Shown here: positions 33,498 through 42,392 of the stretch, piece after piece
How positions within the stretch are numbered: the stretch's first letter is position 1
Layout: each line of letters begins with the position of its first letter
NCBI RefSeq assembly: GCF_040111675.1
Contig: NZ_CP157794.1
Coordinates: 4,630,444 to 4,694,443 of the forward strand
DNA length: 64,000 nt
Source: Salinarimonas sp.
GTDB lineage: Bacteria > Pseudomonadota > Alphaproteobacteria > Rhizobiales > Beijerinckiaceae
Reading direction: 5' to 3'
Notes under the pieces: model-generated
What the model was told of the DNA's origin: nothing
What the model saw: only the letters and a program-made list of their open reading frames with translations
Databases searched by the model: none
Program-made: the position numbers and the translations under genes

Positions 33498-34640
33498 TCA
33501 ATGGCTGTGCGAATCCTCGGCCTCCGGCGTCAGCACGATCGTGTTCACCGTCAGGCCGGCGTTCTTGAACGTGTCGATGCTGTCGATCGTCTCGCCGGTC
33601 TCGAGGTCGACGACCGAGATCGAGCCGTCGTTCATGCCCTCGATGTTGAGCAGGCTGTTCTGCACGTAGGCGCGGCTCTTGTCGGGCGAGAACACCAGGT
33701 GGTGGGCGCCGCCGGCGGTTTGCGTCGCCCAGAGATGCTTCGGGGCCCGCGGGTCGCTGATGTCGAAGGCGTTCAGGTGCCCGGGATTGGCCGAGGTCAC
33801 GTAGGCGCGGTCGCCGTCCTCGTCGAAATAGACCTCGAGCGTCATGCCCTGGCCCAGCTCGTCGAAGCGGAACGCCTCGCGGAACGCGAACGCCTCGGCG
33901 TCGGGCTGCCACTCGGCGAGCCAGAGGCTGCCCTCCATGTTGGCGATGTAGACGAGCGGCGGCTCGACGCCCGGCACGAAGAAGGCCTCCACCGGCCCAG
34001 AGGCCGACGGGCCGCTCGAGACCTTGTGCGTCGACAGGATCTCGCCGGTGCTGGGCTTCAGCACGACGATCTCCTCGCCCCACTCCGTCGGGTCGGCGGG
34101 GTTCGCGGTGCTGGTCACGAGCTGCCGGTCGATGGCGTCGTTCGTCGCGATGCCGTGCGGCCAGGGCGCGGGCATGGGGATGGCCTCCAGCACCTCGTCG
34201 GTCTCGGCGTCGCCGACGATCACGACCGACGAGCCCATGCAGGTGAGGTACCACTTGTCCTGCGCCTGCGAGAAGGAGACGTCCTCGCCGACCTCGCAGT
34301 CCGGCACCGCGACGGACGTCGCGCGGTACGGAAAGGCGCTCACGTCGAAGACGCGCAGCTCGGGCGTGGCGAGCGAGGTGACGTAGGCCTTGTCCCGCTC
34401 GGGATTGTAGAAGATGTGGTGCGAGTGGAACTCCGGCGGCAGCGGGATCTGCGCCAGGATCTGCCCGTAGTCCGCCGAGGCCGGGTCGAGCTCGACGAAG
34501 GCGATCCCGTCCTGGCGGTTCGTCTGGTCGGCGCCCTTGGTCTCGTAGAGCACGAGGGCCGTCTGCTCGGCGGACGCCGCGCCGGCGCAGAGGGCGAGGC
34601 CGCTCGCCGCGGCGAGAAAGGTCGAGAGGGTGCGTGTCAT
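33498..34640 (-). CDS. Secreted beta-propeller protein (YVTN/SBP56-like)
   Basis: The 380-aa protein has a signal peptide (1-24, ending GAASA) and repeated propeller blades: NPERDKAYVTSLATPELRVFD, DEDGDRAYVTSANPGHLNAFD and SPDKSRAYVQNSLLNIEGMND. His clusters sit at blade ends (FHSHHIFYNP, WPHGIATND, GAHHLVFSPD) and at the C-terminus (EDSHSH). The blades recall YncE/YVTN proteins and, more distantly, SBP56-type copper methanethiol oxidases; that second match is weak. With the His-rich neighbour it suggests a periplasmic metal-linked pair. Confidence 0.7.
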   Translation of the reverse strand: MTRTLSTFLAAASGLALCAGAASAEQTALVLYETKGADQTNRQDGIAFVELDPASADYGQILAQIPLPPEFHSHHIFYNPERDKAYVTSLATPELRVFDVSAFPYRATSVAVPDCEVGEDVSFSQAQDKWYLTCMGSSVVIVGDAETDEVLEAIPMPAPWPHGIATNDAIDRQLVTSTANPADPTEWGEEIVVLKPSTGEILSTHKVSSGPSASGPVEAFFVPGVEPPLVYIANMEGSLWLAEWQPDAEAFAFREAFRFDELGQGMTLEVYFDEDGDRAYVTSANPGHLNAFDISDPRAPKHLWATQTAGGAHHLVFSPDKSRAYVQNSLLNIEGMNDGSISVVDLETGETIDSIDTFKNAGLTVNTIVLTPEAEDSHSH

Positions 34641-34809
34641 GTCCGGGGTCTCCCTGTGGGACGAGCCGGCGGCGTCTCCTGACGCCTCCTCGTCGGCTCG
34701 CTGTGGGCAAAGGCCTACGCCTCGACCGCCGCTGCCGGAATGATCGCCAGTCCCGGATACATGACGCACCGTCCGGAGTCGGCCCGAAGCCGCCGCCGGT
34801 CCGTCGGCA

Positions 34810-37179
34810 TCACCCGACGAGGCGCAGCCGGCGCCCGCCGGTGAGGGCGTCGACGCGCTCGAGGATCGCCGCCGCATCGATCTCGTGCTCGCGATAAAGG
34901 TCGCCGATCGTGCCGGTCTGCCCGAAGCGCTCGACGCCGAGCGGAATCGTGCGCAAGCCCGTCGCGGCGCCGAGCCAGGACAAGGTTGCGGGATGGCCGT
35001 CAATCACGGTGACGAGGCTGCAATGGGCCGGCAGCCCTGCGAAGAGCCGCTCCAGGTGGCTGGTCGCCAGGACGCCGCGTCGGGCGCGCGCGCGCTGAGC
35101 GGCGGTCCAGCCGGCATGCAGACGGTCCGCGGAGGTGACGGCGAGAACGCCGACGTCCCGGCGCGCATCGGCGATCAGCCCGGCCGCGCGGATCGCCTCG
35201 GGGGCGACCACGCCCTGGTAGGCGATCACGACCTCGCAATTCGGCCCCGGCGGGCGCAGCCAATAGGCGCCATCCACGACCCCCTGGCGAAAGCCGTCGT
35301 CCGGTCGCCGGGCGGGCTGCTCGACCGGGTTGGTGGACAGGCGGAGGTAGACCGATCCGCCGGCATCGTCGCCGAGCCAGGTATGCGGATCCGGCTCCCC
35401 CGCGCCCTCGCGCTGGAGGTGGTCGAAGGCCCATTCCATGACGATGGCGAGCTCGTCGGCGAAGGCGGGCTCGAAGGCGGTGAGGCCCGCCTGGCTCATC
35501 CCGATCAGCGGCGAGCCGATGGACTGGTGCGCCCCGCCCTCGGGCGCGAGGGTCACGCCCGAGGGCGTGCCGACGATCAGGAAGCGGGCGTCCTGGTAGC
35601 AGGCGTAGTTCAACGCATCGAGGCCGCGCGCCACGAAGGGGTCGTACACCGTCCCGATCGGGATCAGCCGGCGGCCGAACAGCGAATGCGACAGGCCCGC
35701 CGCCGCGAGCAGCAGGAAAAGGTTCATCTCGGCGATGCCGAGCTCGACGTGCTGGCCCTCCGGGGCGAAATCCCACTTCGCCGTCGACGGGATCTTCTGC
35801 GCCCGGAACACGTCCTCGCACGCGGTGCGGGCGAAGAGCTTGCGGCGATTCACCCAGGGCCCGAGGCTCGTCGTCCCGGTCACGTCGGGTGAGGTGGTGA
35901 GGATGCGCTCGGCGAGGGGGCCGTCCCCCTTGGCGAGGGAGTCGAGGATCTTGCCGAAGGCGGTCTGCGTCGAGATCTCGCGATCGGTCGGCGCAGGGAT
36001 GGCCGGAACCGGCGCCGGCGCGTCGGCGAGGCGCCGCGGCCCAGCGGCGAAGAACGGCGTGCGCGCGATGAAGTCCCGCAGCCCGTCGACGTCCTCGACC
36101 GCGGCGAAGGGCTCCCATTCCGCGCCCTCGGGCACGCCCATGTGGGTGCGCCAGGCGGCCATCTGGGCCGTCGTCATCAGGCCGCCGTGATTGTCCTTGT
36201 GCCCGGCGATGGGCGTGCCCCAGCCCTTGATGGTGTAGGCGAGGAAGCAGGTCGGCCGGTCGTGGTCGATCGCCGCGAAGGCCTCCGCCATGGTCTCCAC
36301 GCAATTGCCGCCGAGATTCTCCATGAGCGCCGCGAGGTCGGCGTCGCTGCGCCGCGCGATCAGGTCGGCGACGGGGCCGGCCGCGCCGAGATCCCGCGTC
36401 AGCCGCTCGCGCCAGACCGCCCCGCCCATGAAGGTCAGCGCCGAATAGAGCTGGTTGGGACAGCCGTCGATCCAGGCGCGCAGGGCCTCGCCGCCGGGCT
36501 CCGCGAACGCAGCGCGCTGGAGAGCGCCGTACTTCACCCGCACCACCTCCCAGCCGAAGGCCTCGAAGGTGCGCTCGATGCGCTGCCAAAGGCCCTCGTG
36601 GACGACGCCGTCGAGCGACTGACGGTTATAGTCGACGATCCACCAACAATTCCGCAGGCCGTGCTTCCAGCCCTCCTGGAGGCATTCGTAGACGTTCCCC
36701 TCGTCGAGTTCGGCGTCGCCCATCAGCGCCACCATGCGGCCCTCCGGTACGTCCCGCCCCCACCCCTTGCAGCGCAGGTAGTCCTGGATCAGGGAGGCGA
36801 AGGAGGTGATCGCGACGCCGAGCCCGACAGAGCCCGTCGAGAAATCGACGTCGTCGACGTCCTTGGTGCGCGACGGATAGGCCTGCGCCCCGCCGAAGCC
36901 GCGGAACGCCTCGAGCTTCTCGCGCGAGAGGCGCCCGGCGAGATAGTGCATGGCGTGGAAAACCGGCGCCGCATGCGGCTTCACCGCCACCCGGTCCTCT
37001 GGCCGCAGAGCGCTGAAATAAAGCGCCGTCACGATCGACACCATGGAGGCGGACGAGGCCTGATGCCCGCCGACCTTGATGCCGTCCACCTTCGGACGGA
37101 CGTGGTTGGCGTTGTGGATCATCCAGTGCGAAAGCCAGAGCAGCCGCTGCTCGACGGTCTTGAGATGCGAGGTGGTCAT
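34810..37179 (-). CDS. AceE/MdeB-like thiamine-diphosphate 2-oxoacid dehydrogenase E1 (transketolase fold)
   Basis: The 789-aa enzyme has the homodimeric-E1 plan. The N-terminal part has LSHWMIHNANHVRP and KVGGHQASSASM; the ThDP/Mg site is MGDAELDEGN followed by VDYNRQSLDG. A transketolase-like pyrimidine domain and C-terminal domain follow. E. coli AceE is 887 aa, so this is a shorter relative, closer in size to the 2-oxobutyrate dehydrogenase class (MdeB). No lipoyl E2 or E3 gene lies nearby, so it may borrow these or act as a decarboxylase. GGGGAG precedes the ATG. It is last in the monooxygenase cluster, 204 bp after the flavin reductase. Confidence 0.82.
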   Translation of the reverse strand: MTTSHLKTVEQRLLWLSHWMIHNANHVRPKVDGIKVGGHQASSASMVSIVTALYFSALRPEDRVAVKPHAAPVFHAMHYLAGRLSREKLEAFRGFGGAQAYPSRTKDVDDVDFSTGSVGLGVAITSFASLIQDYLRCKGWGRDVPEGRMVALMGDAELDEGNVYECLQEGWKHGLRNCWWIVDYNRQSLDGVVHEGLWQRIERTFEAFGWEVVRVKYGALQRAAFAEPGGEALRAWIDGCPNQLYSALTFMGGAVWRERLTRDLGAAGPVADLIARRSDADLAALMENLGGNCVETMAEAFAAIDHDRPTCFLAYTIKGWGTPIAGHKDNHGGLMTTAQMAAWRTHMGVPEGAEWEPFAAVEDVDGLRDFIARTPFFAAGPRRLADAPAPVPAIPAPTDREISTQTAFGKILDSLAKGDGPLAERILTTSPDVTGTTSLGPWVNRRKLFARTACEDVFRAQKIPSTAKWDFAPEGQHVELGIAEMNLFLLLAAAGLSHSLFGRRLIPIGTVYDPFVARGLDALNYACYQDARFLIVGTPSGVTLAPEGGAHQSIGSPLIGMSQAGLTAFEPAFADELAIVMEWAFDHLQREGAGEPDPHTWLGDDAGGSVYLRLSTNPVEQPARRPDDGFRQGVVDGAYWLRPPGPNCEVVIAYQGVVAPEAIRAAGLIADARRDVGVLAVTSADRLHAGWTAAQRARARRGVLATSHLERLFAGLPAHCSLVTVIDGHPATLSWLGAATGLRTIPLGVERFGQTGTIGDLYREHEIDAAAILERVDALTGGRRLRLVG

Positions 37180-37383
37180 GGCCGGCTCCCCTGCGGGCTT
37201 CTCGAGGCGGCGAGCCTATCGCGCGACGAGGAGCGGCGGGTTGCGAAGGCGCGCCCGCGAGCGGGTTTGCGTAGCAGGTTCTGCCAACCGGCGTCCGAAA
37301 GGCGCCAGGATCGGCTACGGTCGCGGATCTTCGTAGTGGGCAGCCGGCGCCGCGTCCGCGGGGACGCGACGCCGGGCCGGCCG

Positions 37384-37956
37384 TCAGGGCGCGAGCCTGC
37401 GCGAGGCGTGCGGCGCGCCGTCCTGCCAGATCAGCGGCGCGGCGTGCGCCGCGTTGCGGATCGACAGGATGCGTCCCACGATGACGTCGTGCGCCCCGTA
37501 GGCGAGCCGATCGGCGACCTCGCAGACGAGAGTCGCCTGCGCGGCCGGGAGGATCGGAAGGTCGTCCTCGACGTCCCAGCCTCCATGGGCGAAGCGCGCC
37601 TCGCCCTTGAGCGCGCCGCTGAACAGGGCGATCAGGTTCTCCTGGCGCACCGTCAGCACGTTGACGCTGAAGCGTCCGCTCTGCATCAGCAGCGGGTACA
37701 TGCTCACGCCATGCCCGATGCCCACCGTCAGCGAGGGCGGGTCGGCGCACAAGGACGCGACCGAGGTCGCCACCATCCCGGCGCTGACGCCGGCATGACG
37801 GGTCGCGACGATCGACACGGCGCCGGGCAGGCGGCGCATCGCGAGCCGGAAATCGGCGGCGTCGGGGCCCGACCCCGTGTCTCCGACGCTCGGCGCGAGC
37901 GGCGGATGCAGGGCTTGGGGGACCGCGACGGCGAGGGAGCTGGCCGCGCCGGACAT
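37384..37956 (-). CDS. Flavin reductase (RutF/HpaC-like, DIM6/NTAB family)
   Basis: The 190-aa flavin reductase domain protein has the family landmarks FRLAMRRLPGAVSIVATRHA, GMVATSVASLCADPPSLTVGI, FSVNVLTVRQENLIALFSG and YGAHDVIVGRI. It should reduce FMN or FAD with NAD(P)H and pass it to a monooxygenase. It starts 4 bp after the LLM monooxygenase gene, so the two form a two-component system like RutA-RutF. There is a non-conserved N-terminal extension of about 30 residues. Confidence 0.88.
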   Translation of the reverse strand: MSGAASSLAVAVPQALHPPLAPSVGDTGSGPDAADFRLAMRRLPGAVSIVATRHAGVSAGMVATSVASLCADPPSLTVGIGHGVSMYPLLMQSGRFSVNVLTVRQENLIALFSGALKGEARFAHGGWDVEDDLPILPAAQATLVCEVADRLAYGAHDVIVGRILSIRNAAHAAPLIWQDGAPHASRRLAP

Positions 37957-37960
37957 GGCT

Positions 37961-39151
37961 TCACTCAGCCGCCTGCGCCGGCACCTGCTGCTCCCGCTCC
38001 GCGAACGGGACGCGCAGGCCGGCGGCCTCCATCTCCGGCATGACGCCCTCGACGAAATCCTTGATGCCCGTGTGGTAGTCGAGCCAGCTCAGGCAGATCC
38101 CGTCGAGCCCCCAGTCGGAATACTTGCGGAACTGGTCGATGATGTCGCCCACCGTCCCGACGAGCGGGATGCCCGCCCACCCGGCCTTGAAGTGGAACTT
38201 GAAGGCTTCGGCCTGCTCGGGGGTGAAGATGCCGGTCTGGATGCCGAGCTCCTTGGCGATGTTGTCCGCGCCCTCGTCGTCGCCCATCTGGTTGACGTAG
38301 TAGTCGAGATAGTCCTCGGCTTCCTTGCGCGTATCGCGCTGCACGACGTAGGAATAGCACCAGGTCTGGAGCGTGCGGTTGAACTCGCGCTGGGCGAGCT
38401 CGTTGTAGCTTCGCACCTGCTTGCGCGAGGTCGCCTCGTCGCTCTGATTGACGATGAGGAACGCGACGTCGCAGTGCTCGGCGCAATAGCGCATGCCGCG
38501 CGGCGAGCCGCCCGCATTGACGAGGACAGGGCGGTTGAGCGGCTTCGGCTCCGAGAAGCCCTGCTGCACCTTGAAGAACTTGCCGTCGTAATCCCAGTAA
38601 CCGTGCTGGTTCCAGGCCTTCTGGACGATCTCGAGCCACTCGTCGGCGTAGTCGTAGCGCTCGTCGTGCTCCATCATCTGGCCGCGGAACATGCGCATTT
38701 CCGGGCCGAACCAGCCGCAGATGATGTTGAGCCCGAAGCGGCCGCCGGAGATGTGATCGACGGTGGCCGCCTGCTTGGCCGCGACGAGCGGATGCACGGT
38801 CGGCACGTGCGAGGTGGTCACGACGGCGATCTGGTCGGTGACGGCGGCGACGCCGGCGGCCCAGGTGTAGGTCTCGTAGCAGACGCCGTTGAAGTTCGCG
38901 TCGCCGCCGAAGCCGCGCCAGCGGCCGATCGGGATGAGCGCCTCGAAGCCGGCGCGATCGGCGATCTTGGCGATTTCCAGGTTGCCGGCCCAGTCATCGG
39001 CCATCAGCCGCTCGGGCGCCGTGGTGATCGCGCAGCCGCAATCGGTGTTGAGGCCGAAGACGCCGAGCTTCATCTTGTTGGGGCTCGAGATCATCGGATT
39101 GGTGATGCGCGGCGTCGGCGTGAAGCGGCGCGGTGCGACGGTGACGGACAT
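37961..39151 (-). CDS. LLM-class flavin-dependent monooxygenase (RutA/SfnG-like)
   Basis: The 396-aa TIM-barrel enzyme is of the bacterial luciferase-like class. Motifs: MKLGVFGLNTDCGCAITTAP, IPIGRWRGFGG, HISGGRFGLNIICGWFGPEM, EHDERYDYADEW and LVNAGGSPRGM for flavin binding. It is closest in style to RutA and to sulfone/sulfonate monooxygenases, so it probably oxidatively cleaves a C-N or C-S bond of a small molecule with reduced flavin supplied by the next gene. GGGAGG precedes the ATG. The other rut genes are absent, so pyrimidine degradation is unlikely. Confidence 0.9.
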   Translation of the reverse strand: MSVTVAPRRFTPTPRITNPMISSPNKMKLGVFGLNTDCGCAITTAPERLMADDWAGNLEIAKIADRAGFEALIPIGRWRGFGGDANFNGVCYETYTWAAGVAAVTDQIAVVTTSHVPTVHPLVAAKQAATVDHISGGRFGLNIICGWFGPEMRMFRGQMMEHDERYDYADEWLEIVQKAWNQHGYWDYDGKFFKVQQGFSEPKPLNRPVLVNAGGSPRGMRYCAEHCDVAFLIVNQSDEATSRKQVRSYNELAQREFNRTLQTWCYSYVVQRDTRKEAEDYLDYYVNQMGDDEGADNIAKELGIQTGIFTPEQAEAFKFHFKAGWAGIPLVGTVGDIIDQFRKYSDWGLDGICLSWLDYHTGIKDFVEGVMPEMEAAGLRVPFAEREQQVPAQAAE

Positions 39152-39215
39152 GGCGTTTCCTCCCTAGACTTCGGCGTCGTGCCGGGTGCGCCTTTCTCCC
39201 GAAGGCGCAAACCTT

Positions 39216-40745
39216 TCACTGCAGGGTGAAGGGGTTGGTGATCCGAGACCGGGCGTTCAGGAAGACGCTCTTCGGCTCGAGGTATTCGTGGATGGCGGCG
39301 GCGCCGTTCTCTCGGCCGATGCCGGACTGCTTCACGCCGCCGAACGGCGCCATGTAGCTGACGACGCGGTAGGCGTTGACCCAGACGGTCCCGGCTCTCA
39401 GGCGCTTGGGCAGGGCGAGCGCCCGCTCCAGGCTCTGGGTCCAGAAGCCGGCTGCGAGGCCGTAGGGCGTGTCGTTGGCGAGCGCGACGGCTTCCTCGTC
39501 GGTCTCGAAGCGCATGACCGAGAGCACCGGCCCGAAGATCTCCTCGCGCGCGACACGCATGTCGTTGGTCACGCCCGTGAAGATGGTCGGCTCGACGAAC
39601 CATCCCGCCTGCAGCGCCGGATCGCTCGGCCGCTTGCCGCCGAGCACGCAGGCGGCGCCCTCGGACCGGGCGATCTCGATGTAGGCGAGGACCTTCTCGA
39701 GCTGCTGCTCCGTGGCCACGGGCCCGACATCGGTGGTCTCGGAGAACGGATCGCCGAGGCGCGCCTCCTTCATCCGGGCGACGAGGCGCTCGACGAAGGC
39801 GTCGTGGATCGACGATTCGAGCAGGAGGCGCGAGCCGGCCATGCAGGTCTGCCCGGCGGCCGCGAAGATGCCGGAGATCACCCCGTGCACGGCCGCGTCG
39901 AGGTCGGCGTCAGCGAAAACGATGTGCGGGGATTTGCCGCCGAGCTCGAGCGAGATGCGCTTGAAGTGCCGCGCCGCCGCTTCCGACACCGCGCGCCCGC
40001 CCGCCTCGCCGCCGGTGAAGGCGACGCGCGCGACGTCGGGATGGGCGATCAAGGCGGCGCCGGCCTCCGCTCCCGTCCCGGTGACGACGTTGAGGACGCC
40101 CGGCGGAAAGCCTGCCTCCTCGAAAAGTCGAGCGAAGCCCAGCATCGAGGCCGAGGAGAATTCGGAGGGCTTCACCACCACCGTGTTCCCGGCGGCGAGC
40201 GCGGGCGCGAGCTTCCAGGCCGTCAGGAGAAGCGGCGAGTTCCAGGGCGTGATCGCGCCGACGACGCCGAGCGGCTCGTAGGAGACGTAGTGGAACATCC
40301 CCGCCTTGTCGATCGGCGTGACCGAGCCCTCGACCTTGTCGGCGAGACCGCCGTAATACTGGAACCAGCGCGGCAGGTATCGCATCTGGCCGAGCATCTC
40401 GACCATCAGCTTGCCGTTGTCGCGCACCTCGAGCTCGGCGAGGTAGCGGGCGTTGGCGGCGATGACGTCGCCGAGCCGATGCAGCAGGAGCCCCCTGTCG
40501 CTGGCGCTCATGGCCGCCCAGGGCCCCGACATGAAAGCCTCGTGCGCCGCGCGCACGGCGCGCTCGACGTCGTCGGCCGAGGCGAGGGGCAGCTCCGCCC
40601 AGACCGCGCCGGTGAACGGGTTGCGGCTTTCGAACGTGCGCCCGTCCGCGGCGTCGACCCACGCGCCGCCGATATGCATCCGGAACCGCTCCGGCCCGGG
40701 CGCGCGCTCGGCTCTGGTCGCGAGGGGCACGCTGGCGTCGTCCAT
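39216..40745 (-). CDS. NAD(P)-dependent aldehyde dehydrogenase
   Basis: The 509-aa ALDH-superfamily enzyme has the cofactor motif GVVGAITPWNSPL, Glu in LELGGKSPHIVFAD and the catalytic Cys in AGQTCMAGSRLLL, with EEIFGPVLSVMRF near the C-terminus. The start at 40745 has GGGAGG upstream; a longer open frame has no such site. First gene of the cluster, it is followed after 64 bp by the LLM monooxygenase and probably oxidises the aldehyde released by it. It diverges from the XRE-cupin regulator across the tandem palindromes at 40902-40936. Confidence 0.93.
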   Translation of the reverse strand: MDDASVPLATRAERAPGPERFRMHIGGAWVDAADGRTFESRNPFTGAVWAELPLASADDVERAVRAAHEAFMSGPWAAMSASDRGLLLHRLGDVIAANARYLAELEVRDNGKLMVEMLGQMRYLPRWFQYYGGLADKVEGSVTPIDKAGMFHYVSYEPLGVVGAITPWNSPLLLTAWKLAPALAAGNTVVVKPSEFSSASMLGFARLFEEAGFPPGVLNVVTGTGAEAGAALIAHPDVARVAFTGGEAGGRAVSEAAARHFKRISLELGGKSPHIVFADADLDAAVHGVISGIFAAAGQTCMAGSRLLLESSIHDAFVERLVARMKEARLGDPFSETTDVGPVATEQQLEKVLAYIEIARSEGAACVLGGKRPSDPALQAGWFVEPTIFTGVTNDMRVAREEIFGPVLSVMRFETDEEAVALANDTPYGLAAGFWTQSLERALALPKRLRAGTVWVNAYRVVSYMAPFGGVKQSGIGRENGAAAIHEYLEPKSVFLNARSRITNPFTLQ

Positions 40746-41086
40746 CTGGTCCTCCCATTGATCTTTCTTGCGCCGTCCCGCGGCGCGAGCCGCCGTGGGA
40801 CGAGCGAATGGCGTCGGCCGCCGGGGGAGGAGATCGCCGAGACGCGGCGCCGTCCTCAGGCCCACCGTTCCGATCACACCGAAGAGACTAGCGCCAACGG
40901 ATCTTCTATGGAAGAAGAAATTTCTTCTATGGAAGAATTTCTGCGATCACGGCGACGGTCGCCGTCGAAGCCGGGTAACGCCAGGCGGCGTCGCGGCATT
41001 GTCGACGCGCGGTAGAGGCCGTATGTGTCGGCCAGCCCGTCGCGATGCGGGCAACGGCGCCGCAGCGCGGCCGGGGAGAGATCTGG
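40746..41086. other. Divergent promoter region between aldehyde dehydrogenase and XRE-cupin genes
   Basis: There is no gene in these 341 bp. The AT-rich core at 40895-40945 contains the tandem palindromes. The rest is GC-rich and unremarkable. Confidence 0.6.
40902..40936. promoter_or_regulatory. Tandem palindromic operator (2 x TCTTCTATGGAAGA, 21-bp period)
   Basis: Two identical copies of TCTTCTATGGAAGA lie at 40902-40915 and 40923-40936. Each is a near-perfect palindrome (TCTTC-TATG-GAAGA). The 21-bp period places both on the same DNA face. The position, between divergent ALDH and XRE-cupin genes, is that of an operator for the XRE-cupin regulator or another local repressor. Confidence 0.72.
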
Positions 41087-41725
41087 ATGGACGACATCCT
41101 GAACAACGACGACGCCTTCGCCGCCCGCGCGCCCGCGACGGCGGAAGACCGCGAGGACGCGGAGATCGTCGCCGGCCTGGGCACGCGTCTGCGCGCGCTG
41201 CGCAAGGAACAGGGGCTGACGCTGCAGGGGCTGGCCGAGCGCTCGGGCGTGAGCCGGGCGATGCTGTCCAAGATGGAGCGGTCGGAGAAGGTCCCGACCT
41301 TGTCCACCATCGTCCGCGTGGCGAAGGGGTTGAACATGACCCTCTCCTCGCTGCTCGGCGCCCAGCCCGACGCCTCGGCCGTATCCGTCCTGCGCGCCCG
41401 CGACCGCATCGTCTATCGCGACCCGCAGACCGGCTTCGAGCGCGAGGCGCTTTCGCCGGCGCACGTCCCGCAGGACGTCGAAATCGTTCGCCACCGCCTG
41501 CCGCCCGGCCGCTCGACCGGATGGCTGCCGAGCTATCCCGTCCCGACCGAGAAATACGTCCTCGTGCAGGCCGGCACGCTCACCGCCGAGGTCGACGGGG
41601 AAGCCCACGTCCTCGAGACCGGCGACACGCTCTTCTTCGCCGTCACCGGCCCCTACCGCTTCACCAACGAGGCGGCGAACGAGACCGCTTATCTCGTCGT
41701 CATGGTCCGTCGCGCCGCAGGGTGA
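41087..41725 (+). CDS. XRE-family regulator with C-terminal cupin
   Basis: The 212-aa regulator has an XRE helix-turn-helix at about 28-85 (LRALRKEQGLTLQGLAERSG, SRAMLSKMERSEKVPTLST) and a C-terminal cupin (about 140-208; TEKYVLVQAGTLTAEVDGEA, LETGDTLFF). Such proteins sense small metabolites through the cupin and commonly repress a divergent catabolic operon. The start MDDILNND at 41087 has GGGGAGAG before it. It faces the FMN reductase gene, with which it is convergent 3 bp apart. Confidence 0.92.
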   Translation: MDDILNNDDAFAARAPATAEDREDAEIVAGLGTRLRALRKEQGLTLQGLAERSGVSRAMLSKMERSEKVPTLSTIVRVAKGLNMTLSSLLGAQPDASAVSVLRARDRIVYRDPQTGFEREALSPAHVPQDVEIVRHRLPPGRSTGWLPSYPVPTEKYVLVQAGTLTAEVDGEAHVLETGDTLFFAVTGPYRFTNEAANETAYLVVMVRRAAG

Positions 41726-41728
41726 CGC

Positions 41729-42265
41729 TCACGCGCGGAAGCGCTCGAGCGCCTGATCGACCGCCGCGGCGATCCGGGCGCGCGCCGGCCCGCCGGGCAC
41801 GCTCCGTCCTTGCGCGTCGGCCTCGAAATCCGCATCCACGAGGAACAGCCCCTGCGGCACGCTCCAGGCCCCGAAGAACCCGAACAGCGGACGCATCTGG
41901 TGTTCGATCACGAGCGCGTGCTGCGGCGCCTTGCCGGTCGCCCCGAGGAGAACCGTGCGCCCGGCGAGCGCCTTCATGTCGAAGAGATCGAAGAAGTGCT
42001 TCAGGAGACCGGAATAGGACGCCTTGTAGACCGGCGAGGCGACGACGAGCAGGTCGCAGGCCTCGACCGCCTCCCACAGGCGCGCATGCGCCTCGGACGC
42101 GGCCTCGCGCGAGACCGTCGCGCCGAGCTGCGGACCCGCGTCGAGGAGGTCGAAGGCCTCCGCGGACCAGCCCTCCCGCCGCGCGATCTCGGCGCAGATC
42201 GCCTCGACGAGGCCGCGCGTGCGCGAGGGACGTGTGATGTTACCGCTCAGTCCGACAACCCGCAT
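41729..42265 (-). CDS. NADPH-dependent FMN reductase (MsuE/SsuE-like)
   Basis: The 178-aa flavodoxin-like reductase has an N-terminal nucleotide loop GLSGNITRPSRTRGLVEAI and the family motif ASPVYKASYSGLLKHFFDLFD. MsuE/SsuE-type enzymes feed FMNH2 to sulfonate monooxygenases, so this could be a second reductase for the LLM enzyme at 37961-39151. GGGAGG lies before the start. It shares a short divergent promoter region with the Lrp regulator; the palindrome TCTAC-CTTA-GTAGA is at 42306-42319. Confidence 0.9.
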   Translation of the reverse strand: MRVVGLSGNITRPSRTRGLVEAICAEIARREGWSAEAFDLLDAGPQLGATVSREAASEAHARLWEAVEACDLLVVASPVYKASYSGLLKHFFDLFDMKALAGRTVLLGATGKAPQHALVIEHQMRPLFGFFGAWSVPQGLFLVDADFEADAQGRSVPGGPARARIAAAVDQALERFRA

Positions 42266-42305
42266 TCCTGCCTCCCGTCGCGCGCTTTTTCGTAGCGCCG
42301 TTTCG

Positions 42306-42319
42306 TCTACCTTAGTAGA
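42306..42319. promoter_or_regulatory. Palindrome TCTAC-N4-GTAGA between FMN reductase and lrp genes
   Basis: The inverted repeat TCTACCTTAGTAGA lies 41 bp upstream of the FMN reductase start and just before the first possible lrp start. It could bind the adjacent Lrp protein. The complementary strand contains TACTAA, a possible -10 for the reductase gene. Confidence 0.4.
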
Positions 42320-42392
42320 AATGCTGCGCGGGGCAAGAGCCGATCATCCCGCGCCGCCCCGGAACCCCAGCCTGCCGGAGAAGGACAAGCCC

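Noticed and set aside
32482..34710. 742-codon minus-strand frame
   Set aside because: The N-terminal 420 codons are a shadow of the beta-propeller gene in another frame; only the C-terminal 320 codons are the real His-rich protein.
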